Source: Spinactinospora alkalitolerans (GTDB taxonomy: Bacteria; Actinomycetota; Actinomycetes; Streptosporangiales; Streptosporangiaceae). Taken from it: a DNA stretch of 64,000 nt. Within the stretch, counting starts at the first letter, position 1. The number at the start of each line of letters is the position of its first letter. The notes under the pieces were generated by a model. That model saw only the letters and a list, made by a program, of their open reading frames with translations, made no database searches and was not told the DNA's origin. The position numbers were made by a program, and so were the translations under genes. Location: NCBI RefSeq assembly GCF_013408795.1, contig NZ_JACCCC010000001.1, forward strand, positions 4,960,001 through 5,024,000, written 5' to 3'. This document shows positions 29,417 to 38,058 of this stretch, piece after piece.

Positions 29417-30688
29417 ATGGCATCTGAGACCAACCTGCTCAACCAGTCACTCGAACAGCTCGACCCCGAGGTCGCGGCCGTCGTCGGAGCCGAGCTGGGG
29501 CGCCAGCGCGACACCCTGGAGATGATCGCCTCGGAGAACTTCGCGCCGCAGGCGGTCCTGGAGGCCCAGGGCACGGTGCTCACCAACAAGTACGCCGAGG
29601 GCTACCCCGGTCGGCGCTACTACGGCGGCTGCGAGCACGTCGACGTCGTCGAGCAGCTCGCCATCGACCGCGCCAAGGCGCTGTTCGGCGCCGAGCACGC
29701 CAACGTCCAGCCGCACTCGGGCGCGCAGGCCAACACCGCGGTGTACTTCGCCCTGCTCAAGCCGGGCGACACCATCCTCGGCCTGGACCTGGCGCACGGC
29801 GGGCACCTCACCCACGGCATGCGGATCAACTACTCCGGCAAGATCCTCAACGCCGTCGCCTACCACGTCCGCGACTCCGACGGCACGGTCGACTACGACG
29901 AGGTCGAGTCGCTGGCCAAGGAGCACCAGCCGAAGATGATCGTCGCCGGCTGGTCGGCCTACCCGCGCCAGTTGGACTTCGCCCGGTTCCGTGCGATCGC
30001 CGACCAGGTGGGCGCGGTGCTCATGGTCGACATGGCGCACTTCGCCGGCCTGGTGGCCACCGGGCTGCACCCCAACCCGGTGCCCTACGCCGACGTGGTC
30101 ACCACCACCACGCACAAGACGCTGGGCGGTCCCCGCGGCGGGCTGATCCTCGCCAAGGAGGAGTACGGCAAGAAGATCAACTCCGCGGTCTTCCCCGGCA
30201 TGCAGGGCGGCCCGCTGGAGCACGTGATCGCGGCCAAGGCCGTGGCGCTGAAGGTCGCGGCCGGCGAGGAGTTCGCCGACCGCCAGCGGCGCACCGTCGC
30301 CGGCGCCAAGATCCTGGCCGAGCGGCTGACCCGGCCCGACGCCACCGAGGCCGGCGTGAACGTGCTGACCGGCGGCACCGACGTGCACCTGGTCCTGGTG
30401 GACCTGCGCGAGTCCGAGCTCAACGGCCAGGACGCCGAGGACCGGCTGCACGAGATCGGCATCACGGTCAACCGCAACGCCGTCCCCAACGACCCGCGGC
30501 CGCCCATGGTCACCTCCGGCCTGCGCATCGGCACGCCGGCCCTGGCCACCCGCGGCTTCGACGAGGACGACTTCACCGAGGTCTCCGACATCATCGCGGC
30601 CGCGCTGAAGCCGGAGTACGACGCCGAGGCGCTGCGCGCACGCGTGCGTTCGCTCGCGGACAGGCATCCGCTGTACCCGAACCTGTAG
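29417..30688 (+). CDS. glyA: Serine hydroxymethyltransferase
   Basis: A 423-residue PLP enzyme that interconverts serine and glycine with THF. Conserved blocks are [35 protein letters not shown], the active-site lysine in [14 protein letters not shown] and [20 protein letters not shown]. It follows gcvH by 4 bases. In this operon it would combine glycine with the methylene-THF from GcvT to make serine, which SdaA then deaminates. Two strong hairpins follow the gene. Confidence 0.98.
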   Translation: MASETNLLNQSLEQLDPEVAAVVGAELGRQRDTLEMIASENFAPQAVLEAQGTVLTNKYAEGYPGRRYYGGCEHVDVVEQLAIDRAKALFGAEHANVQPHSGAQANTAVYFALLKPGDTILGLDLAHGGHLTHGMRINYSGKILNAVAYHVRDSDGTVDYDEVESLAKEHQPKMIVAGWSAYPRQLDFARFRAIADQVGAVLMVDMAHFAGLVATGLHPNPVPYADVVTTTTHKTLGGPRGGLILAKEEYGKKINSAVFPGMQGGPLEHVIAAKAVALKVAAGEEFADRQRRTVAGAKILAERLTRPDATEAGVNVLTGGTDVHLVLVDLRESELNGQDAEDRLHEIGITVNRNAVPNDPRPPMVTSGLRIGTPALATRGFDEDDFTEVSDIIAAALKPEYDAEALRARVRSLADRHPLYPNL

Positions 30689-30779
30689 GGGCGCCGCGGC
30701 GCCGCTCCAGGCGCCGGGGCCCCGCTGGCCGAGGGCAGGCGGATCCATCCGTGGCCGGACCGCACGCCGACGCGACCGG

Positions 30780-30837
30780 GGCCGCCCGACGACGAGGTCG
30801 GGCGGCCGAGGCACCGGAGCGCGGGCGCGCGCTCCGG
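30780..30837 (+). terminator. Double hairpin between glyA and sdaA
   Basis: Two adjacent perfect stems: 11 base pairs at 30780-30790/30797-30807 and 10 base pairs at 30814-30823/30828-30837. Neither has a U tract. They probably end or attenuate transcription from the riboswitch, so sdaA may be only partly co-transcribed. Confidence 0.65.
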
Positions 30838-30920
30838 CCACATCCGTCCATACCGCCGAACCGCCGGCCCTTCCGCGCGGTTCGGGCATCCCTGTACTCG
30901 ACGAGGAGGGCAGGAATCCC

Positions 30921-32330
30921 ATGGCCATCAGCGTCTTCGATCTGTTCAAGGTCGGCATCGGCCCGTCCAGCTCGCACACCGTGGGCCCGATGAAGGCCGC
31001 GCGCACGTTCGTCGCCGGGCTGCGGCGGGACGGCGCGCTGGAGCGCGTCGGGAGCGTGCGCGCCGAGCTGTACGGCTCACTCGCGCTCACCGGCAAGGGC
31101 CACGGCAGCGACACCGCCGTCATCCTCGGCTTGCTCGGCGAGACGCCCGAGGACGTCGACGTCGACGCGGTGCCGCGGCTGCTGGAGCAGGTCCGCCGCG
31201 ACGGGCGGCTGCTGCTCGACGGCGAGCGCGCCATCGCCTTCGACCCGGGCGCCGACGTCGACTTCCGCCGCAAGGAGAGCCTGCCCGGCCACCCCAACGG
31301 CATGCGGTTCCGCGCGTTCGACGCCGAGGGCGCCGAGCTGCGCTCCACGGTCTACTACTCGGTCGGCGGCGGCTTCGTGGTCGACGAGCAGGCGGCGGGC
31401 GCCGACCGCATCAAGGCCGACGACACCTCGCTGCCCCATCCGTTCGGCACAGCGGCCGAGCTGCTGGAGCTGTGCCGGGAGACCGGGATGTCGATGAGCT
31501 CGATCATGCTCGCCAACGAGCAGGCGTTCGGCCGCACCGCCGGGCAGGTGCGCTCGGAGCTGCTGGAGATCTGGCGGGTGATGCGCCAATGCGTGCGGCG
31601 CGGGGTGACCACCGAGGGCACGCTGCCCGGCGGGTTGAAGGTGCCGCGGCGCGCGCACCGGCTCTACCGCCAGCTCGGCGGGGCCTGCGACGCGGCGGGA
31701 CTGGCCAAGCCCGACCTCACCGACCTCAGCGACCCCATGCGCGGCAGCGACTGGGTGACGCTGTACGCGCTGGCCGTCAACGAGGAGAACGCGGCGGGTG
31801 GGCGCGTGGTGACCGCGCCCACCAACGGCGCGGCCGGCATCGTCCCGGCGGTGCTGCACTACTACCTGCACTTCGCCCAGGGCGCGAGCGACGAGGGCGT
31901 CGTTCGCTTCCTGCTCACGGCCGGCGCCATCGGCATCCTGTTCAAGGAGAACGCCTCGATCTCCGGCGCGGAGGTCGGCTGCCAGGGCGAGGTCGGTTCG
32001 GCCTCGTCGATGGCGGCCGGCGGGCTGGCCGAGGCGCTGGGCGGCACGCCCGAGCAGGTGGAGAACGCCGCAGAGATCGCGATGGAGCACAACCTCGGCC
32101 TGACCTGCGACCCCATCGGCGGCCTGGTGCAGGTGCCGTGCATCGAGCGCAACGCGCTGGCGTCGGTGAAGGCGATCAGCGCCGCCAAGATCGCGCTGCG
32201 CGGCGACGGCCACCACTTCGTGTCCCTGGACAAGGCCATCAGAACAATGAGGGACACCGGCCGCGACATGATGGACAAGTACAAGGAGACCAGCCGCGGC
32301 GGCCTGGCCGTCAACGTCATCGAGTGCTGA
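30921..32330 (+). CDS. sdaA: L-serine ammonia-lyase, iron-sulfur type
   Basis: A 469-residue single-chain L-serine dehydratase that converts serine to pyruvate and ammonia. The N-terminus [19 protein letters not shown] is the beta-domain hallmark and the later [19 protein letters not shown] and [18 protein letters not shown] carry cluster cysteines. The ATG follows CGAGGAGG. Together with the preceding glycine genes it completes a glycine-to-pyruvate route. Its stop is 9 bases from the convergent Doc toxin stop. Confidence 0.96.
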   Translation: MAISVFDLFKVGIGPSSSHTVGPMKAARTFVAGLRRDGALERVGSVRAELYGSLALTGKGHGSDTAVILGLLGETPEDVDVDAVPRLLEQVRRDGRLLLDGERAIAFDPGADVDFRRKESLPGHPNGMRFRAFDAEGAELRSTVYYSVGGGFVVDEQAAGADRIKADDTSLPHPFGTAAELLELCRETGMSMSSIMLANEQAFGRTAGQVRSELLEIWRVMRQCVRRGVTTEGTLPGGLKVPRRAHRLYRQLGGACDAAGLAKPDLTDLSDPMRGSDWVTLYALAVNEENAAGGRVVTAPTNGAAGIVPAVLHYYLHFAQGASDEGVVRFLLTAGAIGILFKENASISGAEVGCQGEVGSASSMAAGGLAEALGGTPEQVENAAEIAMEHNLGLTCDPIGGLVQVPCIERNALASVKAISAAKIALRGDGHHFVSLDKAIRTMRDTGRDMMDKYKETSRGGLAVNVIEC

Positions 32331-32339
32331 AGGGCTGCC

Positions 32340-32762
32340 TCACCGTATGTCGGTTCCGGTTCGGTGGAACGTGCACAGGGCGACCGCGATCCCGGCGATG
32401 TCGTACAGCTCGCCTGTAGTGACATCGAGAACGAACCGCTCCGCCCGCTCCTCGTCGACGGGATCGATCAGCGGAGCTCCGTTGACCTCCAGGAAGGTGG
32501 CCGCACAGTTCCAGGCGGCCCGTTTGTCGCCGTCTACGAACACGTGGTTCCGGGCCAGGGACTGCATGAGCGCCGCCCCTTTCTCGAAGAGCCCGGGATA
32601 ATGCTCCACACCGAACGATGAAGAGCGCGGCCGATGCACCGCGCTCTCCAACAGGCCGTAATCACGGACGACCGCGTCACCCTGACCGTTCTGGCGTAGC
32701 GCCAGGGTGGTGATGTCGACCACCAAGTCCACGCTCAGGTAGATGATGGATCCAGACGTCAT
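32340..32762 (-). CDS. Doc-family toxin (Fic fold)
   Basis: A 140-residue death-on-curing type protein. The Fic/Doc motif is [12 protein letters not shown] near residue 70, matching the HxFx(D/N)GNKR pattern that binds the nucleotide. Doc toxins phosphorylate EF-Tu and stop translation. An SxxFG-type region ([10 protein letters not shown]) comes before it. The ATG follows immediately after the antitoxin stop, so the genes are translationally coupled. It is chromosomal, next to sdaA, with no mobile element visible nearby. Confidence 0.88.
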   Translation of the reverse strand: MTSGSIIYLSVDLVVDITTLALRQNGQGDAVVRDYGLLESAVHRPRSSSFGVEHYPGLFEKGAALMQSLARNHVFVDGDKRAAWNCAATFLEVNGAPLIDPVDEERAERFVLDVTTGELYDIAGIAVALCTFHRTGTDIR

Positions 32763-32957
32763 CTACTGGGCGAGCCTCCTGTTCAGGCCAGACGAGACAC
32801 GGGCCACCCGGGCAGCCACTTCCATGACATGGCGCCGATGCACGCTGGCAAGGACACTGGTCCGAGCCAGTTTCTTGACGCTGGTCTGCTCCGCAGCGGC
32901 GGCCTGGCGGATCTGCTCCATCTCTTCTTCGGTGAACTCGATGTTGAGCGCGGGCAT
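32763..32957 (-). CDS. Antitoxin of the Doc-type module
   Basis: A 64-residue protein beginning MPALNIEFTEEEMEQIRQAA, which looks like a ribbon-helix-helix DNA-binding region, followed by a basic helical tail. The RHH part should bind the operator and the tail should neutralise Doc. I chose the ATG at 32957 because the reading upstream crosses the operator palindrome. GGTGAGGGC provides the ribosome binding site. It lies directly in front of the toxin gene. Confidence 0.82.
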   Translation of the reverse strand: MPALNIEFTEEEMEQIRQAAAAEQTSVKKLARTSVLASVHRRHVMEVAARVARVSSGLNRRLAQ

Positions 32958-32972
32958 GCCCTCACCCCCAAT

Positions 32973-32995
32973 TGGTACCGGTTCTGGTACCAGAA
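32973..32995. promoter_or_regulatory. Operator of the toxin/antitoxin module
   Basis: TGGTACC and GGTACCA are perfect inverted arms with a 6-base spacer (32973-32992). The overlapping TTCTGGTACCAGAA (32982-32995) is itself a perfect 14-base palindrome. It lies 16 bases upstream of the antitoxin ATG, where an RHH antitoxin would autoregulate. Confidence 0.7.
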
Positions 32996-33248
32996 TACCC
33001 GAACACCCAGGGCCATCACACATAGAGATGCGGTATGAACCGACCCCGCTTGGAAAAGCCGATCCCAGAGGTCTTGTGGATTCGTATCACTCGCCGAGCC
33101 GGCAAAACCATGGGGGATACCGGCCGTGCCATATCGGCCGAGCCGGCGCCTTCGACGCCCGGCCTCGGGTCGACCGGTACGAGTATGCGCCATCGACTTT
33201 CCGGTCTTCGACAGCGGTGGTGCTCACAGAGGCCGCCGGCTCTCCGCG

Positions 33249-33653
33249 TCACCGCTGGAGGACGGCCGGGTCCATGTACATGACCTCCCAGAGGTGGCCG
33301 TCGACGTCCTGGAAGCTCCAGCCGTACATGCCGTCCTGGTCGATGGGGTCGTTGGACGGGCGCCCTCCGGCCGCGAGGGCCTTGTTGACCAGGTCGTCCA
33401 CCTCTGCCCGGCTCTCGGCGGACAGCGCGATGATGGCCTCGGTCTGGGTGGAGGCGTCGCAGACCGCCTTCTTGGTGAAGCTCGCGAAGAACTCCTCGAC
33501 GAGCAGCATCGCGAAGATGTCGTCACTGATGATCATGCACGCGGCGTTGTCGTCGGTGAACTGGGGATCGAACGCGAAACCGAGTTTCGCGAAGAAGTCC
33601 ATGGACTTCCTGAGATCCTTGACGGGCAGGTTCACGAAGATTTTCTTAGCCAT
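33249..33653 (-). CDS. VOC-family (glyoxalase/bleomycin-resistance-like) protein
   Basis: A 134-residue protein with the two-repeat beta-alpha-beta-beta-beta fold. It starts MAKKIFVNLPVKDLRKSMDFF and ends DVDGHLWEVMYMDP, both typical of PhnB/YaeR-like VOC proteins in which the terminal Glu helps bind metal. Members isomerise, dioxygenate or sequester small molecules. There is no neighbour that points to a substrate. I took the ATG at 33653 over a longer upstream reading. Confidence 0.87.
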   Translation of the reverse strand: MAKKIFVNLPVKDLRKSMDFFAKLGFAFDPQFTDDNAACMIISDDIFAMLLVEEFFASFTKKAVCDASTQTEAIIALSAESRAEVDDLVNKALAAGGRPSNDPIDQDGMYGWSFQDVDGHLWEVMYMDPAVLQR

Positions 33654-33789
33654 GCCGTGAAGGTAACAGGGGCGTGTGACAGTCCTCACCGAACCGGGCG
33701 CGGCGCGCCGCTCGATTCCCCGGATTCCGGAGGCGGGGCCTCGGACTCCGGCGCCGCGGAGAGGGACCGGCCGGGGCGGCCGGGGCCGG

Positions 33790-34641
33790 TCAGGCCCGCT
33801 GCGGCGTGGGACGGCCCTGGAGCAGCAGCCGTTCGCGCTGTTCGTCGGTCTCCAGCGGGCAGGAGGCGCACTTGACTCCGCCGTAGCGGTAGTAGAAACA
33901 GCACCCGCCGCGCACCAGGAACACCCGCTCGGCGCGCTCGGGCAGCCGGTCGGGCAGCACCAGCGGGAACGGGCGCTGCCTGGCGATCATCCGGGGCGCG
34001 TCGGAGTTGATCAGCTCCGCCATCCGCGCGGCGCGCAGCCAGGCCGCCCGCTGGTCGTGGCCGACCTCCCCCGCGGCGAGCAGCAGCGCCCAGTGGACGC
34101 CGTCGGCCACCATGCTCCACTGCTGTCGGGTTCCGTAGCGGATCACCGCGCGCACGGCCGCGACCACCGGCTCCAGTGCGGCCACCACCGAGCTCATGAA
34201 CCACCGGTCCAGCTCGTTCTCGTCGGCCACCACCGTGACCCCGGGGCGGTGCGCCATCGGATCGCCGGGAAGGACCGCGACGTCGGGTCGGCGCAGCGCC
34301 AGCCGGTCCAGCCGTCCGCCCTCGCCGGCGCGCACCCACAGCCGCCGCGCCGCCATCTGCGGCGCGCGACCGGTCAGGTAGGCCGTTCCCGCGGCGAACG
34401 CCACGAGCTGGCGGCCCAGGTCCGCGGCGAAGATCGCGGCCGCGGAGGTGCGGTGCCCCCGGCAGGTCCCCTCCTCCAGGCCGGCCAGCAGCTCGGGAAC
34501 GCGCTCGGCGATCCGGTCGCCGCGCACCCACTCCGGCCCGAAGGGGTCGGAGTCGCCGGCGCCCAGCAGGTCGACCTTGACGTGGAGGTCGCGCTCGTTG
34601 ACCCACTGCACGACGCCGGCCAGCGGATGGCAAGTCGGCAC
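33790..34641 (-). CDS. FhuF-like ferric-siderophore reductase
   Basis: A protein of about 283 residues ending in GGCCFYYRYGGVKCASC. This is a CC pair followed nine residues later by C-x2-C, the [2Fe-2S] ligand pattern of FhuF-type reductases that release iron from hydroxamate siderophores in the cytosol. I chose the GTG at 34641 with GGGGGAG upstream, because the longer reading would pass through an iron-box palindrome. Iron-dependent repression (DmdR1/IdeR) is therefore likely. No siderophore uptake gene is in the window. Confidence 0.82.
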   Translation of the reverse strand: MPTCHPLAGVVQWVNERDLHVKVDLLGAGDSDPFGPEWVRGDRIAERVPELLAGLEEGTCRGHRTSAAAIFAADLGRQLVAFAAGTAYLTGRAPQMAARRLWVRAGEGGRLDRLALRRPDVAVLPGDPMAHRPGVTVVADENELDRWFMSSVVAALEPVVAAVRAVIRYGTRQQWSMVADGVHWALLLAAGEVGHDQRAAWLRAARMAELINSDAPRMIARQRPFPLVLPDRLPERAERVFLVRGGCCFYYRYGGVKCASCPLETDEQRERLLLQGRPTPQRA

Positions 34642-34668
34642 GGGCTCCCCCAACCGGACGACAATCGA

Positions 34669-34688
34669 ACTATAGGCAAGCCTATCCT
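34669..34688. promoter_or_regulatory. Iron box (IdeR/DmdR1-type operator)
   Basis: The core ATAGGC-AA-GCCTAT (34672-34685) is a perfect palindrome and resembles the actinobacterial iron-box consensus TTAGG...CCTAA. It lies about 30 bases before the chosen start of the FhuF-like gene. Confidence 0.7.
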
Positions 34689-34836
34689 CAGTCTTGATCG
34701 ACCCGGAATGCCGGGGCCGCGATCGACCCGGCGCGGACACTCCGCGTTCCCCATCAATTCAATAGGAAATCGGGCGGGGCCTCCGGTAACGTGAAGGCGG
34801 CACTGCACGGGGCTGCGAAGAGGCGAGGGGAAACGC

Positions 34837-35529
34837 GTGGGCAAGCGGCTGGTTCTGTGGGACATCGACAAGACCCTGCTGGACGTCGACCGGATCGGCT
34901 TCGAGGTCTTCTCGACGGCGTTCGCCGCGTTCAGCGGGCTGACCGACCACATCGACACCCGGGGCCCCGGCCGCACCGAATGGCAGTGGTTCAACGAGAC
35001 CTGCGAGGCCAACGGACTGCAGGGCCGGGCGGGAGAGTTCGCGCTCTTCCTGGAGGCCCAGGACGCGGAGTTCACCCGCAGGGCCGATGAGCTGACCGCG
35101 CGCGGCCGGATCCTGCCCGGGGCGCAGGAGGCGCTGCGGCGCTGCGCCGACGACCCCGACGTCGTCTCCTCCCTGCTCACCGGCAACACCCGCGCCAACG
35201 CCCTGCGCAAGCTGAGCGCGTTCGGCCTGGACCACCTGGTCGACATCGGGCTCGGCGGCTACGGCGACGACCACTGGGACCGTCCCCGACTGGTCGGCAT
35301 CGCCCGCGAGCGCGTGTACGAGGCGACCGGGGTCCAGTTCACCCCCGACACCACGGTGCTCGTCGGCGACGCCCCCAACGACGTCCGCGCGGCCCGCGAG
35401 GGCGGCGCCCGCATCGTCGCCGTGGCCACCGGCATCAGCGACGCGGCGGCCTTGCGCGCCGCGGGCGCGGCCACCGTGCTGCCCGACCTCTCCGACACCG
35501 GCGCGGTGCTGGAGGCGGTGCTGGGCTAG
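34837..35529 (+). CDS. HAD-family hydrolase
   Basis: A 230-residue haloacid dehalogenase-type phosphatase. Motif I is LWDIDKTLLDVD with both aspartates, motif II is LLTGNT, and motif III/IV is VLVGDAPNDVRAAREGG. A cap domain lies between motif I and II. Such enzymes remove phosphate from sugar phosphates or nucleotides; phosphoglycolate phosphatase is one close possibility. It starts at GTG and is divergent from the FhuF-like gene. It ends at a strong hairpin. Confidence 0.88.
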   Translation: MGKRLVLWDIDKTLLDVDRIGFEVFSTAFAAFSGLTDHIDTRGPGRTEWQWFNETCEANGLQGRAGEFALFLEAQDAEFTRRADELTARGRILPGAQEALRRCADDPDVVSSLLTGNTRANALRKLSAFGLDHLVDIGLGGYGDDHWDRPRLVGIARERVYEATGVQFTPDTTVLVGDAPNDVRAAREGGARIVAVATGISDAAALRAAGAATVLPDLSDTGAVLEAVLG

Positions 35530-35558
35530 ATGTGTTGTTCGGTGAGGTTGGTGAGAGC

Positions 35559-35597
35559 GCGGCGCCGGAGGCTCCCCCCGAAGTCCTCCGGCGCCGC
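35559..35597. terminator. Bidirectional terminator hairpin
   Basis: A perfect 13-base-pair stem (35559-35571 with 35585-35597) lies between the convergent HAD and AmaP genes. Confidence 0.7.
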
Positions 35598-35616
35598 TCA
35601 TCCACTATGGCTCTTG

Positions 35617-36213
35617 TCAGGCGGGTTCCCGCCGGGGATTCTTCGGCGGCGCGGTCATCGACATGCGGATCACCGCGGGCAGCCTCTCCAACTCCAGCGC
35701 CGTGCGCAGGTTCTCCAGCGCCTCCGACCGCACCCGCCGCCACACCGCGGCCGCGTCGGCGTCGTCGTTGAGCGTCAGGTCCAGGCGCAGGTGCGGCCGC
35801 ACGCTGGACTCCGTCATGCGGGCGCGCGCCCGGCGCACGCCGGGGTAGTCGCCCACCTCGTCCTCGAAGACCCCTCGGGCCGCGCCGGCCGACAGCTCGG
35901 TCGTGCCGGAGGCCGGGTCGGGTTCCATCCGCAGCCGCGCCACCGCGTCGGTCCGGCCCTGCACGATCAGCCACCGCAGCGCCAGCAGCGCGACGAGCAC
36001 GGCGACCGCGGCGGCGACGTAGGGCACCCACGGCCGCTGGAGCTGACCGGCCGCGGCGTCACTGAGCAGCGTCGCGCGGGCCAGGCCCGCCCCGAACACC
36101 CCGAGGCCCGTGGCCAGCGCCGCCGCACCGCAGGCCAGGAACGGTAAACCCAGGACGGCCAGCCCCCAGCGGTTGCCGCGCGCGGATTTGCGCGCCCTGC
36201 TTCCCAACGTCAT
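35617..36213 (-). CDS. amaP: AmaP-like membrane anchor for Asp23-type proteins
   Basis: A 198-residue protein with two N-terminal membrane helices (about 17-45 and 63-85) and a cytoplasmic Asp23-like domain. AmaP anchors Asp23 at the membrane in Gram-positive bacteria and this family has the same two-helix layout. The soluble part (PHLRLDLTLNDDADAAAVW) resembles the Asp23 beta-alpha core. It is last in a seven-gene operon and starts inside a 6-base gap after the DUF6286-like gene. Confidence 0.8.
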   Translation of the reverse strand: MTLGSRARKSARGNRWGLAVLGLPFLACGAAALATGLGVFGAGLARATLLSDAAAGQLQRPWVPYVAAAVAVLVALLALRWLIVQGRTDAVARLRMEPDPASGTTELSAGAARGVFEDEVGDYPGVRRARARMTESSVRPHLRLDLTLNDDADAAAVWRRVRSEALENLRTALELERLPAVIRMSMTAPPKNPRREPA

Positions 36214-36219
36214 CAGACA

Positions 36220-36825
36220 TCACGCCTTCGCGTACCGTACCTGCGTCCGTACCTTCAGTTCGCGCACGGGCGCCAGCTCGGCCACCCGCTGCCGCACCGC
36301 CGAGCGCACCTGCTCCGGCAGCTCCTCGTCGCGGCGCAGCTCCGTGTGGGCCCGCACCTTGACGCGGCTGCGCCCCACCTTGACGTGGGCGGAGCGCACG
36401 CCGTCGACGTCGCACGCCGCCGCGGCCAGCGCCCGGCGCAGCCCCGACTTCGACAGGCCCACCACCAGGTTCGGGTCTTCGGTGCGCAGGGCGGTCCAGC
36501 GCCCCCGCCCCGGCACCAGCGCCAACGAGATCAGCACCAGCCCGATCAGCGCGAGCACCCCGGAGGCGACCTGGACGGTGGGATCGCTCCAGCGGGCGCC
36601 GCCCGCGTAGCCGGCCGCCCGTTCGAACGGCAGCAGCCGCAGCGGGCTGCCCACGAGCGCCGAGATCACCTCGGCCGCGGCCAGGCCGGCCACCACCATG
36701 AGGAGCGCCCCGGCGATGAACGCCGGCCAGGAGCGGTACGGCCGGAAGGTGTGGACGGCCACGCGCCGCGCTCTCCTGGCGACGCCCGGATCCGGCCGGC
36801 TCAACGCCTCTTCCACCGTGGTCAT
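36220..36825 (-). CDS. DUF6286-like membrane protein, Asp23-related
   Basis: A 201-residue protein. Two membrane helices (about 33-57 and 82-104) enclose a short loop. The C-terminal domain (LRRALAAAACDVDGVRSAHVKVGRSRVKVRAH, from about residue 128) resembles the Asp23 fold. It sits between an Asp23 gene and AmaP, as in other actinomycete Asp23 clusters. A role in membrane anchoring or envelope stress is inferred from context. The family number is from recall. Confidence 0.75.
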   Translation of the reverse strand: MTTVEEALSRPDPGVARRARRVAVHTFRPYRSWPAFIAGALLMVVAGLAAAEVISALVGSPLRLLPFERAAGYAGGARWSDPTVQVASGVLALIGLVLISLALVPGRGRWTALRTEDPNLVVGLSKSGLRRALAAAACDVDGVRSAHVKVGRSRVKVRAHTELRRDEELPEQVRSAVRQRVAELAPVRELKVRTQVRYAKA

Positions 36826-36875
36826 GTCCTCTTCTTCCCCTCCCTCGAAAAATCGGCCGGTGCGCCCGCGAACGC

Positions 36876-37271
36876 TTAGGAGATGCGTCCGTCACGCACC
36901 AGTTCCGTCACCTCGATGTCGATGTGGCGGACCGCCAGCCCGGTGAGGACCTCGACCTTCTCGCGCACGTGCTCGCGCACCTCACGGGTCGCCCCGCGCA
37001 GCGGTTCGGGGTAGTGCACGGCGATGCCCAGGCGCAGCGTCACCACGTTGCCGTCCGACCTCGCCTGCGCCCTGGCCGGCCGGGTCCCGCTCCCCAGCAG
37101 CGCGCCGAGCCGGCGGTGCACGTCCCGGGTGCCGCCGACCTCGGCCGCCGCTCGCACGGCGATCTTGGCGATGACGGCGTCGGGGATGACGGTGCGTCCG
37201 CGCTCCTCCACGGGGCCGGTGCGCGTCCGCTGCTGCGGCACCGCTGCGGGCGGCGCGATACTCGTGCTCAT
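36876..37271 (-). CDS. Asp23/Gls24-family envelope protein (1)
   Basis: A 131-residue soluble protein. After a disordered Pro/Gln-rich N-terminus comes the Asp23 core: RTVIPDAVIAKIAVRAAAEV, VTLRLGIAVHYPEPL and VRHIDIEVTELV. Asp23 is abundant near the membrane in Firmicutes and its loss induces cell-envelope stress genes. It begins 22 bases after the small membrane-peptide gene and is the fifth gene of the operon. Confidence 0.87.
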   Translation of the reverse strand: MSTSIAPPAAVPQQRTRTGPVEERGRTVIPDAVIAKIAVRAAAEVGGTRDVHRRLGALLGSGTRPARAQARSDGNVVTLRLGIAVHYPEPLRGATREVREHVREKVEVLTGLAVRHIDIEVTELVRDGRIS

Positions 37272-37293
37272 TCCTCGTTCCTCGCCAACGTCG

Positions 37294-37470
37294 TCAGTTG
37301 CGCCGGGTGAACAGCTCTGCGAGGTCGATCTCCCCCTCGAAGGCGCGTCCGGCCAGGAAGCCGAGCAGCCCGAGCACCAGCACCAGCGCGAACGCCCCGA
37401 ACCCGCCGAAAGCCCCGGCGAGTCCCAACACCGACCCGAAGGCCAGTCCCGCGATCGGCCACATGACCAT
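37294..37470 (-). CDS. 58-residue membrane peptide of the Asp23 operon
   Basis: A short gene with a strong AGGAGGA in front of its ATG. The peptide starts MVMWPIAGLAFGSVLGLAGA and is almost entirely one long glycine-rich hydrophobic stretch, able to cross the membrane once or twice. It ends in the charged tail EGEIDLAELFTRRN. Small DUF2273-like peptides occupy the same place in other Asp23 operons and may help anchor Asp23. The assignment rests on size, hydrophobicity and place. Confidence 0.75.
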   Translation of the reverse strand: MVMWPIAGLAFGSVLGLAGAFGGFGAFALVLVLGLLGFLAGRAFEGEIDLAELFTRRN

Positions 37471-37500
37471 TCCTCCTCACTGGTAGAGCCGCCGGCGCGG

Positions 37501-37737
37501 TCAGCGCAGCCGGCGCGCCCGTGCGCGGCGGCGGCTGCGGCGCCGCACCGCCTCGGCGATCCATCCGACGGGCCCGCGCGGCGCGCGGTGGACGCCGATC
37601 TCGCCCGCACCGCCCCCGGGCGGCCGCGGGCAACGACGCCACCGCGCCAGTCCCTCGGCGAACACCTCGGGGTCGCCGCCCCGGTCGGGGTGGTTCTCCA
37701 GGGCCCACTCGCGAAAAGCCCGCCGCTCCTCGCTCAC
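37501..37737 (-). CDS. Mini J-domain-like protein
   Basis: A 78-residue protein. The N-terminus FREWALENHPDRGGDPEVFAE carries HPD, the DnaK-stimulating motif of J-domains, set between two short helices and followed by RGGD as in true DnaJ proteins. Helix I is absent and the rest is a basic, arginine-rich tail. The GTG start overlaps the preceding stop (GTGA). It may recruit DnaK to the Asp23 assembly, but it could also be a degenerate fragment. The function is inferred. Confidence 0.65.
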   Translation of the reverse strand: MSEERRAFREWALENHPDRGGDPEVFAEGLARWRRCPRPPGGGAGEIGVHRAPRGPVGWIAEAVRRRSRRRARARRLR

Positions 37738-38054
37738 TCACCGCTCCTCGTCGGCGGTCCCGGCAGGCCGACCGACACGTCCTCGATGGACACGTGGACG
37801 GCGCGGTCCGGCACCATGGGGGCGACCGCCGCCCGGATCTCGGTCGCGATCTCCGGCAGCGGGCGCCCGTAGCGCACGACCACCCCGATCTCCACGGTGT
37901 CGGTACGCAGGGCCACCCCGTCGATCCGGCCGCCGGGCACGGGCGTCGCCACCGTGTTGAACGCCCCAGCGGACAGGTCCAGCACGTCGGCGCACGCGCG
38001 CACCCGCGCGGCGATCCGCTCGCCGGCCTCTGCTGCGGGGTCTGGGCCGGTCAT
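37734..38054 (-). CDS. Asp23/Gls24-like protein (2), short form
   Basis: A 106-residue protein with the Asp23 beta-alpha pattern. IAARVRACADVLDLSAG is followed by VALRTDTVEIGVVVRYGRPLPE and ends VHVSIEDVSVGLPG. It lacks the long disordered N-terminus of the two other copies. The gene starts 4 bases after the first Asp23 gene and overlaps the mini J-domain gene, so the three are tightly coupled. Confidence 0.78.
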   Translation of the reverse strand: MTGPDPAAEAGERIAARVRACADVLDLSAGAFNTVATPVPGGRIDGVALRTDTVEIGVVVRYGRPLPEIATEIRAAVAPMVPDRAVHVSIEDVSVGLPGPPTRSGE

Positions 38055-38058
38055 CTTT

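Noticed and set aside
33016-33248. Short frames between the antitoxin promoter and the VOC gene
   Set aside because: They have no ribosome binding site and no recognisable sequence.
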